A DNA stretch of 31,221 nt from the NCBI GenBank assembly GCA_013306675.1, contig JABLUY010000337.1:1-31221 (forward strand), written 5' to 3'. The notes under the pieces are model-generated. The model ran no database searches. It saw nothing but the letters and a program-made list of their open reading frames with translations, and had not been told where the DNA came from. Both the position numbers and the translations under genes were made by a program. Below are positions 1 through 8,638 of the stretch, piece by piece (position 1 is the first letter of the stretch; the number at the start of each line of letters is the position of its first letter). Source of the DNA: Thraustochytrium sp. TN22. Taxonomy: Eukaryota > Sar > Bigyra > Thraustochytrida > Thraustochytriidae.

Positions 1-564
1 ATTTAATGGGGGAAAAAAACTGGCCCATTTTGCAGAGTGCGCGCTCCGCGCGCCCTCGCGCGCCGCGAATCCGAGGTGGCGTTCCCGCGCGCACCGTCCG
101 AGCCCCGCGGCCCCCGTGCGCGCGGCGCACACCCGGTGCGCACCGAAAATGGACAGCGCGCGCTCGCTGCTCTGTCTCTTGTCCCTTATCGCCTCTCTCT
201 GTCTCTCTCGCTCCCTCGCCCGCGCCGGCAGACCGCCACCGAGCGAGCGGCGGCGCGGCGCGGGCGGCGGCGGCGGCGGCGCGCTCTCCGGGCGGGCGGC
301 GCGGCGCGCGGCGGGCTCGCGGCGCGCGGGCGGGGCGCCGGTCGGCGCGCGCGCGGCGCCGGGGCGTCCATCAATTGGTCCATCCATCCATCCATTTGCT
401 GATCGCTCGCTCGCTCGCTCGCTCGCTCGTCCGGGACGAGGCCGACTCTACGCGGCGCGGCGCGAGAGGCAGAGCAGAGCGCAGCGGCGCGGCGGCGCGG
501 CGGCGCGGCGGCGAGGAGCGGCGGCGCGGGCACCGGCGCCCAGGGCGGACGCCGGCGGGCGGAG
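1..564. other. Upstream region of the bHLH gene with simple repeats
   Basis: No gene is supported here. The stretch holds a pyrimidine-rich tract (about 170-225), very GC-rich sequence, a CATC tandem run at about 379-395 and a GCTC tandem run at about 404-429, followed by GGC-rich repeats up to the ATG at 565. Long open frames crossing it in several phases encode only Arg/Ala/Pro/Gly-rich strings, as expected by chance from GC-rich DNA. It is most likely promoter plus 5' leader of the bHLH gene. I see no convincing TATA element. Confidence 0.5.
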
Positions 565-1944
565 ATGCAGCAGCAGCAGCAGCAGCGAGGAGGAGGCGCG
601 CGCGGCGGCGCGCGCGGGCGCGGCGAGATGCCGCGGCTGGAGGTGGGCGAGGGCGAGGACGGCGCCGGCGGCAGCGGGCAGGCGAAGCGCAAGAAGGAGC
701 CGTCCGTGCCGCACCTGCACAGCCCGCGCACGAGGGCGAACAGCAACAACGAGGAGCCGCGCAAGAGGGCGACCTTCGCAGGCGGCGCGCAGCACGCGGG
801 CTTCGGGCCGGTGCCGCCCACGCCTGTGGGCGGCGGCGGCGGCGGCGGGAACTCGGCGGCGAGCGACTCGTCGTCGCCGTCGCCGTCGCCGTCCGCGTCG
901 TCGTCGTCGCCGGCGGCGTCCGGCAGCGCCAAGAAGGTCATCAAGTCGGAGCGCGAGCGCGAGCGCCGCGCCGCGGTGCGCAACCTCTTCCTGGCCATCT
1001 CCGTGGAGCTGGGCCTGCGCGAGGACGGCGACAACTCGGCGCTGGACCAGACGCAGGTGCTGGCGGCCGCCATCACCAAGCTCAAGGAGCCCGACGCGCC
1101 ACACCTCGCGGGCAGCGCGCTGTCGCCGGGCAGCGACGCCACGGCCGCCTCGCCCATGGGCGCCTCGCAGCTCGACCTGGCCAAGGAGCTGGCCTTCAAG
1201 CGGTCACCAAACGCGCACTCGCGCACCCACGCCCACACAGATACCAGCGGCAACTCACCGGCCACCGAGGCGTCCTCGCCCGTCATTTTGCCGCTGCCCT
1301 ACGCACCGCCGCGCATGTCGTCGCAGTCCCAGCACCAGCATCCGCAGCACCAGCAAGCCTTCGCGCACCACCACATGTACGCGCAGCAGCAGCAGCACCA
1401 GCAGCACCACCACCACCAGCAGCACCTGCAGCACCACCAGCACCAGCAGTATCAGCTCATGCACGAGCACCAGGCCGCGGACACGCGTAAGACCTCGATC
1501 GGGGGCGGCGCGCCGCCGCCCCCGTTCCGCCTCGGCGCCGGCGACTCGAGCCGCTCGCTCGGACGCATGTCCAACCTCAGCAACGCCTCCGACACGATGC
1601 AGCAGTTTGTCGACTTTGCCTCGGACGCCATTCCGTCGCCCGGCATGCACATGCTCGGGCCCAACGATGACACCGGCTTTCACTTCAACTTCGACTCGGA
1701 CAACAACTACGCTAATCTCGACCAGATTCTGCCCCAGTCGCTTCAGCGTACGCACCTTACCACCAAGCCCAACATGCCTGGTGGTCGCGCGAGGTCCGCT
1801 TCGCGTCTGGCTGACTCGGCAGCGCTCTCCGTCGCCATGGGCCCGCCCTTGCCCTTCGACATGAAGCCCGGCCAGCACTCCGCAGACTTCTCCGACTACG
1901 CCAACCCACTTCACATGTCTAGAACCTTCTCCTCCACTGTTTAG
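565..1944 (+). CDS. bHLH transcription factor with low-complexity His/Gln-rich region
   Basis: This 459-residue protein is a probable nuclear DNA-binding regulator. A basic helix-loop-helix segment lies at about residues 123-175. The basic part carries the E-R-x-R-R pattern (E131, R132, R134, R135), then V138 and F142 of helix 1, a loop containing GLREDGDNSALD, and helix 2 ending in AITKLKE. In the bHLH family the conserved Glu and Arg contact CANNTG E-boxes. Lys sits where many members have the first basic His, so the exact site preference is unclear. The rest is low complexity: a poly-Gln start, Gly and Ser/Pro runs (about 88-122) and a strongly His/Gln-rich tract (about 253-302), typical of activation or condensate-forming regions. 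No second dimerisation domain (zipper or PAS) is evident. The start is the first in-frame ATG; an ATG 21 codons later is an alternative. Confidence 0.8.
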   Translation: MQQQQQQRGGGARGGARGRGEMPRLEVGEGEDGAGGSGQAKRKKEPSVPHLHSPRTRANSNNEEPRKRATFAGGAQHAGFGPVPPTPVGGGGGGGNSAASDSSSPSPSPSASSSSPAASGSAKKVIKSERERERRAAVRNLFLAISVELGLREDGDNSALDQTQVLAAAITKLKEPDAPHLAGSALSPGSDATAASPMGASQLDLAKELAFKRSPNAHSRTHAHTDTSGNSPATEASSPVILPLPYAPPRMSSQSQHQHPQHQQAFAHHHMYAQQQQHQQHHHHQQHLQHHQHQQYQLMHEHQAADTRKTSIGGGAPPPPFRLGAGDSSRSLGRMSNLSNASDTMQQFVDFASDAIPSPGMHMLGPNDDTGFHFNFDSDNNYANLDQILPQSLQRTHLTTKPNMPGGRARSASRLADSAALSVAMGPPLPFDMKPGQHSADFSDYANPLHMSRTFSSTV

Positions 1945-3082
<1,138 letters not shown>

Positions 3083-3156
3083 AAGATTTTGAGGAGTTGC
3101 TACGGCTTCAGTGGAGCTTAGCGCTTTGCGGCGCAATGCGCAGAAACGCGCCCCAA

Positions 3157-3172
3157 GCTTGGCAAGCCAAGC
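3157..3172. repeat. Perfect 7-bp inverted repeat (small hairpin) in HINT 3' region
   Basis: GCTTGGC and GCCAAGC flank a two-base AA spacer, making a perfect seven-base-pair stem. It lies about 75 bases after the HINT stop codon and just before a larger hairpin at 3201-3251, so both probably sit in the 3' UTR. Confidence 0.55.
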
Positions 3173-3200
3173 GTGACGAGCGAGCGGAGCATGGCGAGTA

Positions 3201-3251
3201 AACCCAGCGAGTGGCCGCTGGTCGAGCGACCAGCGCTGACTTGGCTGGGTT
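3201..3251. repeat. Long two-tier hairpin in HINT 3' region
   Basis: An outer perfect 8-bp arm pair (AACCCAGC at 3201-3208 and GCTGGGTT at 3244-3251) encloses an inner perfect 9-bp stem (CGCTGGTCG at 3216-3224 and CGACCAGCG at 3227-3235) with a two-base AG apex. The bases between the stems pair only partly and would form an internal loop. It lies about 120 bases after the HINT stop codon. It could be a 3'-end processing or stability element, or simply a decayed inverted duplication. Confidence 0.6.
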
Positions 3252-3617
3252 GAAAGAATGAGTACTGCCCTTGTTGTGCTCCTCTTGTTGAAGCTTGACG
3301 CGCGCATGATGAAACGCCACGCTGGGCGCACAGTCCGCTGTGCAGCTTTCTCTCTCGCTCTATCGTGGCAGCAACCTAGCTAGCTAGCTTGCTTGCTAGT
3401 AGAGCATAGACTCGGACGAATCTAGCTAGCTAGCCATCCAGCCCAACTGGCGGCTTCGTCACAGGGCGGACCTGCACTGGCTCGGACCCGGGCCGCTGAG
3501 AACTTGGTTGCCATAAACCTCAAACATCCTCGGTCGGCTCACCTCGGTCACGGTGCTCGCCTCGGTCGGTGCTCGTCACGCAGAGCAAGGAGCTCGGAGC
3601 GACCGGAGTGCGGCAGC

Positions 3618-4322
3618 ATGGGCGCGGAGGAAGGCGACGCGCACGCGCGGCGGCACGGCGACATCCTGCTGGTGCGGCATGGCGAGACGGACGGGAATCG
3701 CGGCAAGGTGCTCCAGCTGCCGACCATCCCGTTGAATGAGAACGGGCACAAGCAGGCGCGCAAGGCGGGCGCGCGGGTGGCAGAGACCTTCCATGTGCAC
3801 AAGATCCTGTGCAGCGACCTTCAGCGCACGCAGGACACGGCGGCGCCCATCCGCGAGCTCTCGGGCGCTCCGCTGGAGCTCACTCCGCTCCTCCAGGAGC
3901 GCAGCTTCGGCGACTTGCGCGGGGTCCCCTTCGTGGACCTGCAGCGCGACGGCATCGAGGTCTTTAGCGAGGATTACTCGCCCCCCAACGGCGAGTCGCC
4001 ATCCATGTTCCGCGAGCGCGCCTCCAAGGCCTGGCAGCGCGTTCTCGAGGAGGCGCGCGCGACGCCGCCCGGCAAGGTGTTGGCGGTCGTCACGCATGGC
4101 CTCGTGCTCAACCACTTCGCCAAGCACTTTGTGGAGATCAGTTCGGAGGACCGCGCGCACAGAATTATTCCGTTCAAGAACACCAGCCTGTCGCTTCTTG
4201 ACGCCAACACGCGTGGGAGCGCGCCGCTGCGCATCATGTCGGTCTTTAATGATGACTCGCACCTTTCGGACGAGGACCGCGACCCATCCTTTGGCGCGAT
4301 CTTGAGCAAGGCCAAGCTCTAA
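3618..4322 (+). CDS. Histidine phosphatase (phosphoglycerate mutase-like) family protein
   Basis: This 234-residue enzyme belongs to the histidine phosphatase superfamily (branch 1). The RHG signature is at residues 20-22 (LLVRHGETDGN), with H21 as the phospho-accepting nucleophile. R70 in CSDLQRTQDTA is the conserved pocket arginine, LLQERSFGDLRG supplies the usual acidic region, and H160 in VVTHGLVLNHF is the second catalytic histidine. Members dephosphorylate small phosphometabolites (fructose-2,6-bisphosphatase/TIGAR, cobC-like) or proteins; the length and the lack of extra domains do not decide the substrate. It is short for a cofactor-dependent glycolytic mutase and better fits a phosphatase. 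There is no signal peptide. The first in-frame ATG was used; the upstream open frame begins without ATG. The gene converges with the kinase gene, about 400 bases away. Confidence 0.88.
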   Translation: MGAEEGDAHARRHGDILLVRHGETDGNRGKVLQLPTIPLNENGHKQARKAGARVAETFHVHKILCSDLQRTQDTAAPIRELSGAPLELTPLLQERSFGDLRGVPFVDLQRDGIEVFSEDYSPPNGESPSMFRERASKAWQRVLEEARATPPGKVLAVVTHGLVLNHFAKHFVEISSEDRAHRIIPFKNTSLSLLDANTRGSAPLRIMSVFNDDSHLSDEDRDPSFGAILSKAKL

Positions 4323-4722
4323 TCCTGTTCGAGTCCAAGCCTTCATCCTGCTCACGGCCCAAAGTAAGAAGCTCACACAGATCTGATTTGATGAAGGCAC
4401 AATGTTCAATCAAACTAAGGGCATAACAGGGGACACGCACACTCACAGAGCGAGGCAGATGAGGGGGGAGAGGAGGAGAGAGGGAGAGGAGGAGGAAGGG
4501 CATGAGACTTGCGGAAACAGCCTTCGCACCACCATCGTCGTCGTTGCCACGCTCAGACAAAGAAAGGCTGCAACCAAACCGGTCCTGAGCCAAGGAGGTC
4601 TTGGCCTTGCATTGCACCGACATTGCCTTGCACAGACACTGTCTTGAATGAATAGCCCAGGAGGCATGGCCCGATCCGATCCTCACAGTCAGGACTTTCG
4701 TGGTCTCGCCAAGATGGCTTGC
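4323..4722. other. Convergent intergenic region with purine-rich tract
   Basis: These 400 bases lie between the 3' ends of the histidine phosphatase (plus) and kinase (minus) genes. A long A/G-rich tract (about 4449-4501, mostly GAG and GGA units) is the main structure. No gene is supported; both 3' UTRs should be here. Confidence 0.5.
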
Positions 4723-6945
4723 TCAGGCGAGGGCAAGACGGTTGCGGCCACGCTTGACCTCGGCGGCGGGCGTCGCCGCAGGCCGCGAAGCCACCACGGT
4801 TGCAGGATTCGGGGACGAGGGTTCGCGCATGTAGTTCCAGTCGAGCAGAAAAGGGCTGGCCTCAGATGGGCCCTGCGCGTCGGCATCGGCATTGCCGCGG
4901 CGACGCGAGGAGCCATAGGCCTTGGCGGAGCCCTTGGACTGCAGGCTATCTTGAACGGAGAGGTTGGTAAAGTCGGTGTGAAAGTTGCGGATGTCAAAGG
5001 ACTCGTCGGCCTGGGTGTCGCCGGCCGGCTGGGCGGCGCGCGAGGGGCGGCGCAGCTGCACGGGCGCCGGGCGGTCGGCCATGACGACGAGACGGTCCCA
5101 GTCCACGGAGGAGAAGAATGGGTGCGAGGCGATGCCCTGGAAGCCGCCGGCCGTGGAGGCACCGAGGCGCTGCTCGGGCGTGCGGCGCAGCAGGCGGCGG
5201 ATGATGTCGCGCGCCTGCGAGGAGATGCGCACGTGCGGCGGGAAGGCGAGCTGGCGGCGCAAAATGTTCTCGCACATGGTGTCCATGCTGGAGTGGTAAA
5301 AGGGCGGCTGGCCAATGAGCATGTCGTACATGAGGGTGCCGAGCGACCACCAGTCGACGCTGAAGCCGTAGCCGAGGCCGGAGCGGCCGCCCTGGCGGAT
5401 CATCTCGGGCGCGATGTAGGCCGGCGTGCCGCAGACGCTGCGCGCGCCGCGCCACTCGGTGACGTTGGGCGCCGCGAGCCCAAAGTCGGCGAGCTTGACA
5501 TGGCCGCGCGCGTCGAGAAGGAGGTTCTCTGATTTGAGGTCGCGGTAGGCGATGTGGTGCTGGTGCAGGTGCACGAGCGCGCAGGCGATCTCGGAGCAGT
5601 AGAAGCGCACCATGGCCTCCTGGAAGTTGCCGGCACGGTCGAGGTGGAAGAACATCTCACCGCCGCCGCAGAACTCCGAAACGAGGCAGATGTGGTCCTT
5701 GGTCTGGAAGGCGCGCTTGAGCCCGAGGATGAAGGGATGGTCGCCGCACTGGATCATAACGAGCTTTTCGTCCGCCACAAGGCGCTGCTTGCGGCGCGTC
5801 ACGAGGCGCGCCTTTGGCAGCACCTTGACGGCGACGGGCTCGCGGTCCGGGCCGCGCGCCAGAAAGACCATGCCGAAGGAGCCCTTGCCAATGAGCGACA
5901 GGCACTGGTAGTCGCCGATGCGGTTGCCCTCGACAGGGGAAATCTCCGGCTTGCGGCACGGCGCCGGCGCCCGCGCCCGCGCCGCGCCGCGCGAGGCGGA
6001 TGCGGACGCGGACGCGGACGTGGACGAGGACGAAGAGGAGGAAGCAGAGCGCACACCGGCGGCACCGCGCATGGGCGGCTTGGCGCTGGCCGCACTGGCC
6101 TTGGCCCTGCGCTCCGCGCCCGCCGCGGCGTTGGCCATGGTGGGCGTGGACTCGCTCTCGAGGCCTGCCAGATCGAGCGTGGCCTCACCGGCGTCCGGCG
6201 CGCCGCCGGACGGCACGGCAAAGTGGCGCACACCCGCCTGCTGCGCCGCGGGCTCCTCGAGGAGCTCCTGCAGCGGCGGCTGAAGGTTGTTCTGCGGCAG
6301 CGGCGACTGGCCGCCGCTGCTAAAGGACGCCTCCAGAAGCGCGCGGTGCGAGCCGGCGTCCGAGTAGGACCCGTGGCGAGAGCTGGCGGATTCCGAGCCA
6401 GACTCCGAGCCGTACTTGGAGAGCGAGGACCAGGGCCGGCGGCGGAAGGACGAGAGCGCGTAGAAGCGCGTGCGCCGGCCGGCGCTGATGGGCGACTGCG
6501 CCGAGGCCGCGGCCGACGCGTAGGCGGCGCGCAGGTCGGCCTCGTTAGCGGCCGCGTCGGCCGAGGTCTGCGAGGCCGTGGACCCCATGGACGGCGCGGA
6601 GCGCAGCGTGCTGCCGGACTGCGCGCTGCGCTCCAGCACGGCTGCGCTGCCGCCGTGCAGCAGGCGCTGCTGCCGGTCGAGCAGGTCGCGCCGTTGCGCC
6701 TCGGCCGTCGTCTGTCGCCGCCCCCCTGGCACGCGCAGGCCGCCCCACGGCAGGCAGCACGCCATGGCGCCCGCGTCCGCCGCCTCGGCCGCCGCCGCCG
6801 CCCGCGCCGCCGCCTCCTCCTCCGCGCGCCGCGCCGCCGCCTCCGCCGCCGCGCGCGCCGCGTACGCCTCCTTCTCGGCCTGCGCGCGCGCCGCCGCGCG
6901 CCGCCGCAGCTCGTTGTCCGGGAGCTGCTCACGTCGCCTCCCCAT
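4723..6945 (-). CDS. AGC-family serine/threonine protein kinase
   Basis: This is a 740-residue protein with a kinase domain at about residues 345-610. All catalytic landmarks are present: the GKGSFG glycine loop, K374 in VAVK, catalytic D469 in YRDLKSENLLLD (the Tyr-Arg-Asp form typical of AGC kinases, with Ser for the usual Pro of KPEN), D487 in DFGLA, and CGTPAYIAPE in the activation segment. The downstream tail has an AGC-like stretch with SFDIRNFHTDF and a degenerate hydrophobic motif FLLDWNY (699-705). The N-terminal ~340 residues are low complexity: an Ala/Arg/Glu helical start, a possible palmitoylated CC near residue 60, then Ser-rich sequence. No PH, C2 or cyclic-nucleotide domain is visible, so assignment to PKA, PKC, S6K or SGK is not possible. 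The start is the first ATG in frame. The gene is divergent from the nephrocystin-3-like gene. Confidence 0.88.
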   Translation of the reverse strand: MGRRREQLPDNELRRRAAARAQAEKEAYAARAAAEAAARRAEEEAAARAAAAAEAADAGAMACCLPWGGLRVPGGRRQTTAEAQRRDLLDRQQRLLHGGSAAVLERSAQSGSTLRSAPSMGSTASQTSADAAANEADLRAAYASAAASAQSPISAGRRTRFYALSSFRRRPWSSLSKYGSESGSESASSRHGSYSDAGSHRALLEASFSSGGQSPLPQNNLQPPLQELLEEPAAQQAGVRHFAVPSGGAPDAGEATLDLAGLESESTPTMANAAAGAERRAKASAASAKPPMRGAAGVRSASSSSSSSTSASASASASRGAARARAPAPCRKPEISPVEGNRIGDYQCLSLIGKGSFGMVFLARGPDREPVAVKVLPKARLVTRRKQRLVADEKLVMIQCGDHPFILGLKRAFQTKDHICLVSEFCGGGEMFFHLDRAGNFQEAMVRFYCSEIACALVHLHQHHIAYRDLKSENLLLDARGHVKLADFGLAAPNVTEWRGARSVCGTPAYIAPEMIRQGGRSGLGYGFSVDWWSLGTLMYDMLIGQPPFYHSSMDTMCENILRRQLAFPPHVRISSQARDIIRRLLRRTPEQRLGASTAGGFQGIASHPFFSSVDWDRLVVMADRPAPVQLRRPSRAAQPAGDTQADESFDIRNFHTDFTNLSVQDSLQSKGSAKAYGSSRRRGNADADAQGPSEASPFLLDWNYMREPSSPNPATVVASRPAATPAAEVKRGRNRLALA

Positions 6946-7095
6946 CGCGAATCGGGGCCCCGCTCTCCCTCCCTCCGCCGTGCGCCGCCGCTGGCCTGCC
7001 CGCGAGCGCGCTGCTCGGGCGAGCCGCTGCTCGGGCTCGCGCGGGGCCGGCCTGGCCGCGCCTGCGCGCTGCCCGCGGAGCCGCCGCGCGCGCGC

Positions 7096-7140
7096 GAGGC
7101 GAGGCGGGGCGAGGCGAGGCGAGGCGAGGCGAGGCGAGCC
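7096..7140. repeat. GAGGC pentanucleotide tandem repeat
   Basis: About nine head-to-tail GAGGC units, one with a base change, lie roughly 150 bases upstream of the kinase start codon. This places them in its promoter or 5' leader. Confidence 0.7.
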
Positions 7141-8555
7141 GCTGCGCGGTCTCTCTCAACTCTCAACAACAGTGTACGAGAGGCGCGCAAGGCGCAGGAG
7201 CGGGGAGGCCCGTTCGAAATTCAAAAACACGCCCCCCGCCGCTCGCGCTCGCCCGCGCCGCCGCCCGCGGCGCTCGCGCCGGCGCCGCGCGCCGGCCGGC
7301 CGCCGTGCCGCCGCCGTCCGAGCAGCCGCCCGCGCGCGGCGCGCTGCCACGTGATTGATCTGATCGCTCGCCAGCGGCGCCGGCACGGGGCGCCAAATCC
7401 GCGCGGAAGCGCGGGAACGGCTGCGTCAGCCGGGCTCTCGCTTCGCGGTCCCCCTGCGCCTGTCTGGCCGCGCCGATCGGCAGCCAGCGCGCGCACGCAC
7501 GCACGCCGGGCGGCGAGCTGCCTGCCTGCGCTCCGCGCTGCGCTGCGCTGCCCTGCCCCGCCCTGCCCTGCCGGCCCCGGCGGCCGCGCGCGGGCGATGG
7601 CTGTTTGACGGGCATTCACGCATTCAGACTCGGGCTCGACCCGGGTTCGGGCGTGGTACCGGTATGCGGGACCGCGCCGCTGGGCCTCGCCGCGCCGCGC
7701 CGCCGCCGCGTGACCGCGCCCGCGCGCGACCCGCGGCCGCGCGCGGGCGGCGCCGCGCAGAGCAGGCGCGGCGAGGCGCGGCGAGGCCGGCGCGGCGAGG
7801 CGCGCCGGCGGCGGGCGAGCGCGGCGAGCGGCGGCGGGCGGCGGGGAGGAGGAGGCCCAGGCACGGCACGGCACGCGGCAGGCCGGCACGCGGCGGAGGC
7901 GCACGCACCGTGTGGGCGCCGCCGCGAGGCGCGCACGCGCGAGGGTCGCGGGGCAAGGCGCCGCGCGGCGGGGCCGGCGAGCCTGTGATGAGCGACGGCG
8001 ACATGGGCAGTCCGGGCTGCGAATCTACGGTGGCTTACTACGGGATGATGCGGTGACGGACGTCACGGTCCGGGTCGAACGAGTCTAGCTAGGCCTGGAC
8101 GGGCTACACCACGACCGTGACGACACTGCGGTGCACAAGGCGTACGCGCGATTCATTAGAAGGTGCGCGTCGACGCGCTCGACGCGCCGTCCAAGTCATC
8201 ATCGTCGCGGAGCCGAGCGGCCGCCACTGGCACCGCACTGCACGCTGCGTTGCGAGGCGCTGGCGAGGCGAGGCCCGACCCCGACGACGCGGCGGCGAGG
8301 GACGCAGCCCGCGAGCGGCCAGCCTGGCCAGCCACCACCACCACCACCACCACCTGGCCGCAGCCTGCTCGGGATCGCATGATTCGCATCCAGCATTCAG
8401 CTCAGCGAGCGTCGTGCCCTGGCAGCTTGGAGCGCTTGGAGCTACCGCGAGCTACCTTCTCCACAGGGTACTGGAAGGTGGGACCCCGGGACCTCGGGAC
8501 CGTTGGAGAGCGCGATGGTCCAGGTCCATGGAGACAGGGACGCGCAAGAGGACAC

Positions 8556-8602
8556 GAGGAGGAGGAGGAGGAGGAGGAGGAGGAGGAGGAGGAGGAAGAG
8601 GA
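8556..8602. repeat. GGA trinucleotide repeat upstream of NPHP3-like gene
   Basis: A near-perfect run of GGA triplets ends about 37 bases before the start codon at 8639, so it is probably in the 5' leader. It could vary in length between strains. Confidence 0.75.
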
Positions 8603-8638
8603 GAGCAGCGACATACCCGCTGAGGAGCAAAGGAGGAC

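Larger units (their letters stand above)
3083..3617. other. Intergenic region with hairpins and CTAG repeats
   Basis: The 535 bases between the HINT and histidine phosphatase genes hold no supported gene. The left part contains two clear inverted repeats (listed separately). At about 3379-3434 there are two clusters of tandem CTAG/GCTAG units, which are self-complementary. The remainder should be the promoter and leader of the downstream gene. Confidence 0.5.
6946..8638. other. Large GC-rich divergent spacer between kinase and NPHP3-like genes
   Basis: I support no gene in these 1.69 kb. Many frames are open but encode Arg/Ala/Gly/Pro strings in all phases, the pattern of GC-saturated noncoding DNA. 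Visible structures are a GAGGC tandem run (about 7096-7140), repeated CCCTG and GCACG units (about 7540-7580 and 7858-7875), a single CACGTG at 7348-7353 and a GGA tandem run (about 8556-8602) just before the next start codon. It should hold two divergent promoters and their leaders. A small unrecognised gene cannot be excluded. Confidence 0.45.

Noticed and set aside
6-1490. 494-residue plus-strand frame overlapping the bHLH gene start
   Set aside because: It is Arg/Ala/Pro filler and conflicts with the bHLH frame, which carries a recognisable domain.
7348-7353. CACGTG E-box upstream of the kinase gene (another at 26856-26861) as a target of the bHLH factor
   Set aside because: A six-base word recurs often by chance in DNA of this composition, including inside coding regions here.
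5554-7608. 684-residue open frame on the plus strand opposite the kinase
   Set aside because: It is antisense to a well-supported kinase gene and encodes Arg/Ala/Gly strings; GC-rich coding DNA leaves opposite frames open.
7664-8056. 130-residue frame in the kinase/NPHP3-like spacer
   Set aside because: Almost only Arg, Ala, Gly and Pro with no domain; the last 22 codons after an internal ATG look less biased but are too short to support a gene.
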